This document shows positions 11,316 through 22,341 of a stretch of DNA of 64,000 nt, one piece after another. Location: contig OX419755.1 of the NCBI GenBank assembly GCA_948567375.1, forward strand, positions 71,490,944-71,554,943, in the 5' to 3' direction. Under the pieces are notes generated by a model. The model saw nothing but the letters and a program-made list of their open reading frames with translations. It was not told the origin of the DNA and made no database searches. The DNA is from Lunularia cruciata (Eukaryota; Streptophyta; Marchantiopsida; Lunulariales; Lunulariaceae). Every line of letters begins with the position of its first letter. The stretch's first letter is position 1. A program made the translations under genes and the position numbers.

Positions 11316-11807
11316 TCATATCGCCATCAAGTGATATAGCTCTTTGTTAGGAAACCAATCATCAACTTCCAATTCTTGGTCTTGAGTTTCGAACCTAGAT
11401 AGGAAGTCCACATTCAAATGTGAAGCTCCTTTCCTTACTTGTATAGTGTATGTGAATTCTTGTAACAGCAGAATCCACCTTGCAATTTGCCCAGACAAAT
11501 CTGCCCTCTTTACCACATGTTGCACAACATAATGGTTCACATAAAAGACAAACTCATATCCTAATAAATAATGGTGAAACTTTTTATATTCATACACCAT
11601 TCTGAGTGCTTGTCTTTTAGTAATCAAATAATTCTTCTCTATAACTGAAAGTTGCCAGTTGGCATAGTAAATTGGATAGTCTTTCTTCTTCTTATCCTTT
11701 TGACTCAAGACTACTCCAATTGCCATGGATGTCCACATACACATGAAAAGAGACATCCAATTTGGGCCAGTTATGAGGGCCCTAAATTGGAGTAATAGGT
11801 GCTTCAA
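11316..11807 (-). pseudogene. RNase H domain of the full gypsy element
   Basis: This open segment of about 160 residues contains SMAIGVVLSQKD, YYANWQLSVIEKNYLITKRQ, HHYLLGYEFVFYVNH and RKGASHLNVDFLSRF. It is a Ty3-type RNase H of normal order and spacing, ending in a spacer toward integrase. The usual T-D-H residues of the family are partly changed (NH where DH is expected). Confidence 0.8.
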
Positions 11808-12039
11808 CCATTTTCTTCTTCAACACTTGGAAAGCTTTTGCTTGTTCTACTTCCCACAAACAGTCTTTGGACTTCTCTAGAAGCTTTGTTGGTGGTGCAG
11901 CAAGCACCATGTAATTTGATATGAAGCATTTGTACTATATAACATATTTTAATATGGCCCTTAGCTCTTGAATGTTTGTAGGGGATTCCAAAGCTGAGAT
12001 GACTTTCACCTTCTTGACTTTGACTTCAATACCTTGGCT

Positions 12040-12900
12040 TTAAATTTGATGACCCAAAAGAATCCCTTCTTTCATTGTGAAGAAGCGTTTCTCTGGGTGT
12101 AATGACAAGCTTGCAAAATGATACCTTTCAAAAGTTTGCCAAAGGTAATCTAAATGTAAAAATTTGTGGAAGTCTTCATCAATGATTCTTTTTTTTTGGA
12201 TGAAGAGAAGAAGATCTTCAAAAAAGATCTTCAAAAAGTGCATTCATCATCCATTGGAAAGTAATGGGAGCATTACACAACCCAAAGGGCATTTGATTGT
12301 AAGTGAAATTGCCCCAATTGGGAATGAATGTAGTTTTATCCTTGTCTTTGTCTCGAATGGATACTTGATTATAGCTTGAAAATATATCAAGAAAACTATA
12401 GCAAGGATAACCAACTACTTGGTCCAAAATTGTATTGGTAAAAGGTAAGGGATGATGATCCTTCCTTGTAACTACATTCAACTTGCATAACACTCAAATC
12501 TTCTTAGTCTTCTTCTTTGAAACAATGACAATGGAGAAACCCATTCACTAATCAAGATTGGAAAAATTATCTTGGCACCCAGGTACTTGTTGATCTCATC
12601 TTTCACTAGGAGCAAGTACTTTGGGTTCAGTTTGTACTATTGTTGACAAACTGGGACTGCACCTTCAATCAAATCAATCTGATGTTCTCCAAATTGTCAT
12701 GGAATACCCAACATTTGATCATTCGACTAGGCAAATACATCTTGGTACTCAATAATTAGGGCAATGCATCTTGCCAATTTGTGTGAAGTGATTATCTTCA
12801 AAATTTTGCCTTTGAACAAGACAACATCTTGATAGTCATCAAAGTTGATGACTCTTCAATGTGATTAACTTGGCTTAACCCAAGTCAAATAGCATTCAAG
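12040..12900 (-). pseudogene. Reverse transcriptase of the full gypsy element
   Basis: The segment 12493-12218 shows KDHHPLPFTNTILDQV, FLDIFSSYNQVSI and MPFGLCNAPITFQWMMN, the central RT blocks. The active-site block follows at 12243-12040 and reads FFEDLLLF, where a functional Ty3 RT has Y/F-x-D-D. The segment after it contains HPEKRFFTMKEGILLGHQI. Frame changes and stops occur between blocks, so it is inactive. Confidence 0.82.
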
Positions 12901-13151
12901 CTTCCTTCCTCCAAATTTCTTTCACCCAATGTGATGTCATATGGGTTCTCATCTTAAACCTTGACCTCATAGCATTCCAAGGAATTGACTTGGACCTCTT
13001 TATCGGAGTCCTTGGAAGACAAAGATGATGAATCGTTGGATTCATCTTCATATTCTAACAAAGTCATTTCTCCAAGGTGTGGAACCTTTGTCCAACTCAC
13101 AATCACTAACTTCTGGTCTTTGGGTGAGATGTCCATGAACCTCAACTTTTG

Positions 13152-13781
13152 CTAGTGCCAATCCACAACAACTTGGGCATTGTACAACCAAGGTCTTCCA
13201 ATCAACAATGGATAACCAATTTTTATCACTTGTCTCAACACAATGTAATTCAACTTGAAGGGTACTCCTTCAATGATTGTAGTAATGTTTGACAACATGC
13301 CCAAAGGTTGTCTCTTGGTTTGGTCCACAAACTTCAGAATTTGGGGTGTGAGCTCAAATGTGTGATACCCCAATCAATATGTGGTATCCTCTATCATAAC
13401 ATTTACACCAGAACCTAAATCAATGGATGTTGATATAATCATGCAACCCATGATCTCCGCATCCACTTTGGGAGATCCCAAATCTTCTTGCTCAATACAA
13501 TTGATGGGTGGCAAGTCTTTCTTGGTCATCACCCTGACTTTCTTGAGGGTTGAACTCAATTGCTTCTTGTACAACATATTGTCCTCCCACAATTGCTTGA
13601 ATGTGACATTGGCTTGCATGGATGCCATAATATTGTATTGGGGTACTTCTCCCAACTTCACCTTCTTTGCCTTGGTCTTTGGGTTAGAAGTCTCTCCTTG
13701 TTCCAATTGGACTTTGGGGTGCTTCAAGATGGTGACCGGAGTACCAATGGTCTTGACCCAAGGTTTTTTGGTTTTACCCAC
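13152..13781 (-). pseudogene. Gag-pol junction and aspartic protease
   Basis: Near 13440-13395 the minus strand reads STSIDLGSGVNVM, an aspartic-protease active site of the DLG type seen in some plant Ty3 elements. The second half of the protease (13373-13152) contains YHTFELTPQILKFVDQ and YPLLIGRPWLYNAQV, where IGRPWL matches the I-x-G-R-P-W block. A stop (TAA) separates the two parts. The upstream Lys-rich linker joins it to gag. Confidence 0.75.
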
Positions 13782-13977
13782 CTTGGCTTGAATCAGATCC
13801 TTGACTTTGGATCATATGTCAATCGGCAAAACTGGAGGCTTTGTCTTCATATACTCCTTCAAACTCATCTGCCAAGTTCTTTGTACTGCCTCTTGAATTT
13901 CTTTTTGCAAGGCTTTGGCTAGAATCTTGTACTCCTTCACAAAAAGGATAGCTTTTGGATGCAACCTCTTTTGCTTT

Positions 13978-15700
13978 TCATGAAGACAAAGAAGTAGTAC
14001 TCACTTCTTTTGGATCATGCTTCTTCTTTCTTGAGCGTGTCTCAACTTTCAAAATTTTGAGATCCGGCCATTCTCCTTTTGAAGACGGACTCCCTTCTTG
14101 AGGTCTCTTCTCTCCAAGAGTTATATAATTTACATTAGTATCTCCTTTAGACTGAAGCACATTGTGCTCAGCTGGAGTATATACATACTTCACCGGTGGC
14201 TTTGGGTTAGGTGGTTGAGGGCACTGATTTCTTGTGTGGCCCAAACCTTTGCAATTTCCACAAATTGGAACATACCCAACCAAATGCCTTGGCTTTGGAC
14301 AATTTGGAGACCAATAGCCCATAGAGCTACAATTGTAACATGCCCTTGATGCAACATTTTGAGGCCTATTCTGGCCGCCCATTGGTGATCTTTGTTGAGG
14401 AGTATTAGTGTTATACTCCCTGAGTCCATACCTTGGACCTTGGTACAATGTGCTCACCTGAGGTTGTACTTCTTGTGTCTAATACATTGCATCTTCTTCC
14501 TTACTTTGGTCCCATCTTGGAACCCAATCAATTTATTGCACCAAAAATGCATTGCGGGACAAGCACTTTGTGTTGGCATGGGCTTATTTGCCACACACAA
14601 TGCACCATACATTTGGTCCTCCAAACAAAGGAGGCTTTCTTTGGTCCTTTGCCCCAATCATTTGGATTTTAAAATCTGCAAACTCTTTTATAAGAGTCTC
14701 TAGCTTAGTATCTATTTTATGTACAATTTTTGTTGGGGTGTCAATACTTTCCTTCCTCCTCACCTTTGTATTCTTCTTGGCTTTGAGTCTTTTGTGGATT
14801 ATGAAGAAGAACTGAAAGACGTGGAGGATTCTTCCAAAGAAGGGGAGGTGCTGCAAGAAGCTCTTTGTCGTGGCTTCTTGCCTTTCTTCTCCTAATTTCT
14901 TTAGTTATTGGAATAGGGAGAGTGAGATGCCTGGTATCTAGCAACATTTTAGAGTACTTTGTCTATGGAAGTGAGATTTCTTTCCTTGACAAAAATCCAA
15001 ATCTTTGGTGAAAATCCACTGAGGAACCAAGTGATGGCTTGGGCATCGGAGTATCCCACCACCTTGGATTGCTTCAGAACTCTTTGTCAAGCCATGACTG
15101 CTCAAAGTACCCTCTCAACTTCTCCTTCTTTCCCCAGTCCAAATCAATTTAGTGCCACAAAGACACTTGTATCATAATCCACTTCCCAAAATAATTCTAT
15201 GAAGTTGATTTGCAAGTCTGTCCAGTCAACGAGTCTGAACCTCTTTTGGGTTACATGAGTGTACTAGCTCTGAGCTTTCTTTCGGAACATACTTGGGAAA
15301 ATGTGCAGCTGATCAGCAGAATCATGCTCCTTGTTGGCAAAGGATATTACCTCAAATTCTTTAATGAATTTGTCAAGATCTTCATCTTGTTTTGTCTCCT
15401 TATACTTTTGATAAGCGTGTCAGTAACAGGTAATGAAATCATTCTATAACTTTGAGGGTTAGGTTGCGGTAATGTGGAACTTGATGGACCCGAGGTACTA
15501 GCTGGTGATTGCATCAAATTCAGCCCAAGGGTTCATCAAGTTCAAAGTTGGGTCTTTGTTGATAGGTTGTTCTTTTATGGGTACGTTGACTTCAACCTGA
15601 GTTGGAGATAGAAATTCAATATGTTCAAATGGCTCTTTTAGATCCCTTTGAACTAGTCAAGGAATCATATGTAAAAGGTATTGACAATCCTTTTCCATCA
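13978..15700 (-). pseudogene. Gag with two zinc knuckles
   Basis: The best preserved part (14457-13978) holds two CCHC-type knuckles: CYNCSSMGYWSPNC, with Tyr in place of His, and CGNCKGLGHTRNQC, intact, at about 14340-14220. Upstream on the minus strand (about 15220-14950) typical gag sequence is readable with stops: WTDLQINFIELFWEV, then SDAQAITWFLSGFSPK. Gag would package element RNA. In-frame stops and frame changes make it non-functional. Confidence 0.75.
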
Positions 15701-16100
15701 GAATTTACTATGTCTTCTCACAAATGAATTCTTTGGTGAAACTGGCTTCCTTGATAGTTCTAGAAGAAGTCAATGTATTGGGTCACAATAAATATGTTTG
15801 TTTATTTGTGTCTTTCTTCTTTTTGGGATTTGGAGACACAAAGTAGCCACGCTGCCCGATCTCTCATTTCTTTTGTTTGAGGTCCTTCAAGGTTTTTTGA
15901 ACTTTGTGAAGAAGTTGCAAATCCAACACCTCCTTCTTAGCTTCATCAAAGGTGAATTTGCTCTTTATACATTCTTCTGCTTCATGATGCAATGTTTGTT
16001 TATGAACTATCTCTTCTCATTGTTCTCTTGATGCAAACATTCATATTTGTTGAATACTCAATTTAAGATTCAACTTCATATTCTTTCACTCATGAGATTT

Positions 16101-16121
16101 GTATCCCCAACAGTGGCACCA
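16101..16121 (-). promoter_or_regulatory. Primer binding site, tRNA-Asp type
   Basis: Seven bases after the LTR end the minus strand reads TGGTGCCACTGTTGGGGA. This matches the plant Athila/Tat tRNA-Asp primer site (TGGCGCC..TTGCCGGGGA type), with most differences being C-to-T changes. The position right next to the 5' LTR supports it. Confidence 0.75.
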
Positions 16122-17287
16122 AAAATCATATGACAACCTAGCAAGTATCACTTTTGTGGTAATCAGTAAGTAAAGTCTATTTCCATAAAGATACGAGTCA
16201 AAAATGGTCAAATACAAAGTAAATAGTAACAATTAGTTCTTCTTAGTTGCATCTTTAATATCTCAAGTAGAAACCACACCCAAAAGAAAGAAACAAGCAC
16301 TCAACAACAATTCTTGTTGTGAATTACACATCCATAATTGCAATACTTCCAATTCTTTCCAAACAAACTTTGATTTTTATGATTCTGATTCTTTCAAAGT
16401 AGGCTCCTTCACTATGAAACAACTTTGCCTTGGAATTGTGTTCCACCTCTCTATTGAAGGCACAACTTCCTTGATCAAAGTTGCTTTGCATCAATCCAGT
16501 GTTGCACTCACCAATGTAGAATACTACCAACACTACAAGGCATTGCTTCAATTGCTATCCACTCAAGATCAAACACACTGAATGAAATCAACATTGTGGA
16601 ATCCAACATCCAACAAGCTCATTGACTTGCACTTAAAAATTCTCCAAACACTCACAAACACACACAGGATTGATACTCAACATAAAGCTAAAATGACGAG
16701 CACTAAGTTACAACACTTCACTTTACTCAACTTCAAAAATATAAATATTGAACAAAAACATACTATGAATGTCTCCTTTAAATAGACAGAACACTTCTTT
16801 AGTTACTAACTAAAATACTATTTCCTAATGGTGATCCAAAATGGCAATCCACTCTTCATATCTATCTATTCAAATCTCAAAGCAATTATGAATCCAATCC
16901 AATGTCTACTTCTTCTTCTTCTACACCCAATGTAACTTCCTTTGTATCTTGTACCTTGGACTTATCTACTACAACCAATCCTTCCTTTATTTCTATAATC
17001 TCCTCAATCTCAACTACAATTGAATTCATGGCTAATCCACATACATTCTCATTTTCTAACCCACTATCTCCTAATGTCCCAAAGACACATGCACTCTTAC
17101 TTCAACTACTTTGAACTTTGGTTTTACCTTCATATCACTAGAAAGTCTATCTAATTACAATCAAACCAAATCTAGTCTAAGACAGACATTGTCTCCTACT
17201 TTTAACATCTTTTGATCCATTCTCTTAAGAAAATCAACAATTTATTCATCTTTGTTCTTTGCCTTTTTCTTCCTCATCTCTTGCACT

Positions 17288-17487
17288 NNNNNNNNNNNNN
17301 NNNNNNNNNNNNNNNNNNNNNNNNNNNNNNNNNNNNNNNNNNNNNNNNNNNNNNNNNNNNNNNNNNNNNNNNNNNNNNNNNNNNNNNNNNNNNNNNNNNN
17401 NNNNNNNNNNNNNNNNNNNNNNNNNNNNNNNNNNNNNNNNNNNNNNNNNNNNNNNNNNNNNNNNNNNNNNNNNNNNNNNNNNNNNNN
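17288..17487. other. Assembly gap (200 N)
   Basis: Exactly 200 N, probably a placeholder. LTR sequence stops on the left and an R2 fragment begins on the right. Confidence 0.99.
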
Positions 17488-17672
17488 ATCCAAGTAAGTA
17501 ATCCAAGGGTGGAGCTTGATGACATGTCACCTATGTGCCTAATCCTATGGTGGAGCTTCCTTGGAGGAGATCCTCTTTGTCTATATAATAAAGAGAAGGT
17601 GCGCCTTTGGAGCATCGGATGACTAAGTGTGAAATTTGTGTTTTCTCTCTCTCTTGTCCTTGGAGTATTACA
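17488..17672 (+). repeat. R2 repeat, 3' part
   Basis: Matches 4588-4728 (GTAATCCAAGGG.GGAGCTTG, CCTTGGAGGAGATCCTCTTTG, CTATATAATAAAGAGAAGG) and continues to an end reading TTGGAGTATTACA, immediately followed by resumed LTR-B sequence. The end therefore defines the 3' boundary of R2. Confidence 0.75.
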
Positions 17673-18795
17673 ATTTGCCTTTTTCATGAGTGAAAGCACT
17701 TTGCACAATTCACCAGGTCTCCTACAAATATTTGATGGAAGAATACCACCTAATGCTTCATTACATAAGTGGTTTGCTCTGGCTTGAAGATCACCATCAT
17801 TGTCCTGATGATGCTTCACCTTATTGGATCTTGGTTTGTATCCATTTTGTAACTATTCTTTGTACGAGAAGCACTGAAGGAGTTTTGCACTTTTGTAGTC
17901 TCTTCTGCAGACTCTCCCTTTCTATAGAATGTGACTACAAACTCTGAACTCCTCACCAGCCTCTTTCCCCAAAACTAAGCTCCAATCCAACTCTATCCAT
18001 CAAGCCGCATTGCCTCTCTTCCCTTCTTCTTTAGGACCCTCCTCACAATTACTTGCACCTATTTCTGCCATGAAACTTGGAAATTCAAGCTCCAATTCCA
18101 AGCCAAAAAGGTGATTCAAAGTCTACTCAGGACTCTGATTCTTACTATGACATTCCAACCTCCAAATCATAGGTTTCCTCATTGCAAGTGAGGGACTCTT
18201 CTTTCCACCCCTTAGTAGCATCATGCAATCTTAACTCTTTGTCTTTGGAAAATATCCATTCCCCTGGATGAGAAATTGTCACTCCCTCAAGACTCTTGAA
18301 AATCAAACTCTTATATGGCTTCATAACACACATTCCTTTGGGATGACTACTTAGTGGCATAGGATACTTGCATGAGATTTCAAAATTCCCTTGATGAAGT
18401 CTCAATCTTATAGTTCTTTGTTGCACAATCAATCCTTAGTCACTCTTCACTTGATAATCACACATTTTGCATGTGTTCCTTCTATCACTATCAATTTTAT
18501 CCTGCTCATGACTTAGCCATTTTCTTGCTTGCACATTCTTGACTAGCACACCCAAAGGAAAGTTGTTACTTTGTCTTCACATTGGGTTGATCACCTCAAG
18601 GCAAAGTTTTCTTACTTTGGGTTTCTCACTTGACAAGTCCAATCTGAGTTCTTCTTTTCTTGACACAAAGTAAGCAACTTTGGGTTTGACCCAAAGAAAC
18701 AATTCTACTTCTTTCTTTGCCATTTGGGTTCAATTTGACTTGAACTGTACACTTCTTCTTCAAAATACATAAAACCAAAAAATGTTGGTACCACA

Positions 18796-21684
18796 CAAAC
18801 AAGTATAGTTTGTATAAAGGATATTCAGCCAAATACTATATTCATGTTTGAACACCGCCACCGCTCAAAGATTGCCAAAGAGGGATGTTTTTTTTCACTT
18901 AACAAAGTTCTCACATGAGAATGGTGATACATTATTCACTACCACTAATGAATGACCAAGGAGAAAATGGTAAGGTTTATAAGTCACTTCTATTCTTGCA
19001 CTTTATACTTGCAATCAAAAGATGTTGTATTTGTGAAATCCCATTAGGCAAGAGATGAGAGCTTCTAAAAGTTTGAAGAATTTGTGAATGTAATTGAGAG
19101 CTTATGAAGGAGAGGAAAAGTGAAGTGCCAAGATACCTGTTGAAACCATTGACAAAGCCACCAAAGAGACCTAGAGAAGGAGTAGAGGAGGAATTTCTTA
19201 ATATTTCTTCCAAAAGAAGGTAAAAAAAAAAGATGACAAAGTAAAGGAAGACCAACATACTTTGCGTGAATTTGGAAGGTGAGTCCAAAGATGGGAAAGA
19301 CCAAGAGGATGCAAAATTTGTACTCCATTGGAGCAAGTGGCCAAAGAGGCCATAGAAGAAGAATAAGATTACCATTTTATTGATAATGTTCTTTTGAAAG
19401 GAGGAAGAGTAAGTAATGTTGAATAAAGAAAGGTGTTGTTGGAAATTACACCTTGTCTTACTATCCCTGGGTCAAGAAGTGCTAAGAAAGTGAAATAATA
19501 GATGGCAGTCCATTTGTATTGGAGACATTACATCTTCTTCTCAATTTCTTGCATATGGTTTTGCCTTTGTACAGAGCTAAGTCAACTAAAGTGACTGATT
19601 ATATATCATTAGTAAAGACCATGCATGCAAATGAGTATGCTCTTTGGGTGAAAGTAGAAAGTATACAAAGAGTCTATTAGTTTAGTCTAAGCTGCATTAA
19701 CCATACAATTAGAACCTTTAGTTGCCACTTCCAAAGGGAAGGTGGATATGCAGTTTCTTTATAAATCTAGATCAGATTTAATAGAAGTTAGACAGTTCAT
19801 AACTCCCAAGCGTCCCAGCTACTTAAGTTGTGTACACAAAGTGCTTTCTTGTTCAATTTGAGCATAAGGTGAATAAAGTGATAGAGAATACAACTCTAAG
19901 TGGCTTTTCTCAATTCCTATGAGTAGTCTTAAGTCTTTGCATTGAACCTTCTTGATAAATCTTTATAGTGAGTGATGATGAATACTTGGTGTGTTTGATC
20001 GTAAAGTATTACCATGACAAGTCTAAGTAATTTGTAATGTAAACAATAATCAATGTAGTTAGAAGCAAGGAACAAGAGTCTATGGCAAAGTCCTTTGGGA
20101 GAACGCATTCCTTTACTGAAGGGAAGGACATGATTCTTTGTGCAGATGACCTTTGAATGGAAGTAGAGCCTTTGTGTCAAACTGAATCATAACTGAATCA
20201 AACTGAATCACTTTAAGTCCTCAATTAGAACTCTGCAAATGTGATTTTATAGTTTATATTCTTGGTGAAATTGGTGAAATAGCATCTTCTTGGTGAAATT
20301 GTTCTCTTTTGTGAGTGATTTTTGCCCAAGAGAAGAAAGAAGTGATAGCAAAGAACTACCTTCATGACAATATCCTTTATATCTAATTGTTTCTTTTATC
20401 ACTATCCTTGTATGAATGACTGATTACTTGCTAATTTATTGCATTTGTGACATAAGTGAGTTATTACAACTATCTCAAGTAACATGAAATGAAGTATAGG
20501 TTGATATGCTCCCTATAAAAGAATATTAGACCTCTATCAAAATATAATTTTATAGTCATAATTTTTATTTTTATTTATATATTTTATCATTTCCTACTAT
20601 TTAGTTTTAAATAAATGGGCCAAAATATAATTAAAGATCAAACCTAATGTTAAAAGGACAATAATGAAAGCATATACTAGTACAGTACACTAATAAAGGT
20701 TGACTTAGAGGATTTTGTGGTGCATATTTTTTTATTTTTTTTTATTTTTGTGTTCTTTTTATAAAGATGGGAGGTATTCCTTTCCTATTTACAAGAAGAA
20801 ACCCCATGTTTGGGAGATTCTTCATATCATCACCATACATGACAAGTGTATGAAGGAGAGTAAAAAGAGAGGGAGAAGTACAAAGAAGAGATCAAATCAA
20901 AGAGGGAAGGTACAAAGACTCTTCACCAAAGCGTTTTGGAACCAAAGACTGTACTATGAGTTCAAACTCTCCCACTACATGCAAGTAAAGAAAATCCCAA
21001 GAACCATTTAACGCTACTAAGAAGTTGTCATGTGTAGATAAGGACCATACACCTACCAAGGACCGTTAGCCATAGATCCTTGACTATAAAATCAAGAAGT
21101 TGGAGGGGAGAGGGGGGCTAAGTACTTCTAGTAGAACTTTCCTACAAGCTAGTCAATCTTTGGCAGAGAACATTCTTGAGAGTATAACCCAAAGAGAGAG
21201 TTGAAACTTAGCAATAGACAATCTTGGTGTTAGTGAATTCTTCAATAGAGAGCATAGTGAGAGGAGAAAGAGTGATGAGAAGAATCACTACAATAATTGT
21301 TTGCTACCCAATTGTGGAAAAATGGGAGATGTTTGTTAGAATTCCTTAGCAGCAAGCATCTAACCTTCTTGCTCTAAAATTGGGACTTTTAACCTCACCT
21401 TTTATGATTCAAGAGATGAGTAGTAGAACCCAAGAGAATGAAAATTTGAGGCAAAATCCAAGAAAGTGGAGTGAGGAACATTGGAGGATGGTACTCATGG
21501 TAGAGTCATGACCTTTGGATGGGTTTACTCTAGATTCAAAGTTTGGGGACATGGGAGATAAAGTCAACTCCCAAATAATTTGACTCATTTCATGAGCCAA
21601 GAAACACCATCAATGTTGGAAAATATATAGTTATAAAAACACAACTCAAAGAACGGTAGTCTCTTTGATGATGAAGATCTTTAG
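18796..21684. other. No gene recognised; AT-rich repeat-derived sequence
   Basis: I see no conserved coding motif on either strand. The reading frames present are short or low-complexity (a Phe/Leu/Ser-rich frame at 19375-18977 is the complement of a purine-rich stretch). A possible TATA box (ACTATAAAATC near 21083) lies before a purine-rich stretch and could belong to an LTR promoter, but no paired LTR was found. Confidence 0.5.
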
Positions 21685-21829
21685 ATTAAGAGGACTTCTT
21701 ATCTTACCATCAATCAATCAATGTGAACTTTATCTCATAGTGTAAGATAAATTCATATATTATCTTAAACTATGAGATAAAGTTCACATTGATTGATTGA
21801 TTGATGGTAAGATAAGAAGTCCTCTTAAT
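21685..21829. repeat. Foldback element, near-perfect long hairpin
   Basis: Arms 21685-21741 and 21769-21829 are reverse complements, differing mainly by one extra 4-base unit of an ATCA/TGAT run. The 27-base centre is itself partly palindromic (AGATAA..TTATCT). This fits a small MITE or a foldback RNA precursor. No TIR family was recognised. Confidence 0.85.
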
Positions 21830-22062
21830 CTTTATGATATAGAATATTTAGGAATTTTTTCCTTATGCTCTTTAAAACTCTTTGTCAACGAAGATCCTTA
21901 ATCATATGGTTTTATTTTTATTACAAATAGAAATCTATTCAGGATCAATTAATATGACATAGTTTATATTAGGTCCAAAAATTATAGAAGTTCTTTTCTC
22001 CCTATGATAGTTATATGTTTTTTCTGTAAGGTATTTTATATTCTCTATGGTATTGTTAAATA

Positions 22063-22064
<2 letters not shown>

Positions 22065-22139
<75 letters not shown>
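22065..22139. repeat. (AT)n microsatellite
   Basis: About 37 uninterrupted AT units directly left of a foldback element. Confidence 0.98.
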
Positions 22140-22144
<5 letters not shown>

Positions 22145-22341
22145 TTGTTAAATCAATCCACCGTGATTATGCACCATAGGAAATCACAAGAAGTCCCAAG
22201 AGGAGGTAGTATGATGGAATAATGTTTTCTTGCATCCATAAATATTTATTTCTTAATTATTCAATCATACTACCTCGTCTTGCGACTTCTTGTGATTTCC
22301 TATGGTGCATAATCACGGGGTGGATCGATTTAAGAGTACCC
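22140..22341. mobile_element. MITE-like element with about 84-bp terminal inverted repeats
   Basis: The left arm (22140-22223) starts GGGTATTGTTAAATCAATCC. The right arm (22256-22341) ends GATTTAAGAGTACCC. They are inverted copies with scattered mismatches, including the shared internal block TTATGCACCATAGGAAATCA. The unpaired centre is about 32 bp. TA precedes the left end and TT follows the right end, so a TA target duplication is not proven. It has no coding capacity. Confidence 0.8.

Larger units (their letters stand above)
6164..18795 (-). mobile_element. Near-complete Ty3/gypsy retrotransposon with very long LTRs
   Basis: Two long related LTRs (6164-9995 and 16129-18795) enclose an internal region with, in minus-strand order: PBS, gag with CCHC knuckles, protease, RT, RNase H, integrase and PPT. 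Flanking bases CAAAT (6159-6163) and CAAAC (18796-18800) are a target duplication with one mismatch. The tRNA-Asp-like PBS and long LTRs recall the Athila/Tat branch of plant Ty3 elements; this placement is an inference. Coding regions are full of stops, many explicable by C-to-T changes, so the element is old and inactive. Confidence 0.88.
16129..18795 (-). repeat. 5' LTR of the full gypsy element (copy B-right), interrupted
   Basis: It matches copy B-left at both ends; the left end has TA where TG is expected, and the right end is GGTACCACA. The middle is disturbed by a 200-base gap and an R2 fragment (17488-17672). The LTR resumes at about 17673. Relative to copy B-left, the segment equivalent to about 7366-8890 is missing, either in the gap or deleted. 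The LTR ORF start is present near 18432 with TTG in place of ATG; MPLSSHPKG and KPYKSLIFKSLEG are readable. Confidence 0.85.

Noticed and set aside
18977-19375. 132-codon Phe/Leu-rich frame on the minus strand
   Set aside because: Low complexity, complement of a purine-rich stretch, no domain, no splice sites that extend it.
22004-22222. ORF with repeated Tyr-Ile
   Set aside because: Simply the (AT)n microsatellite read as codons.
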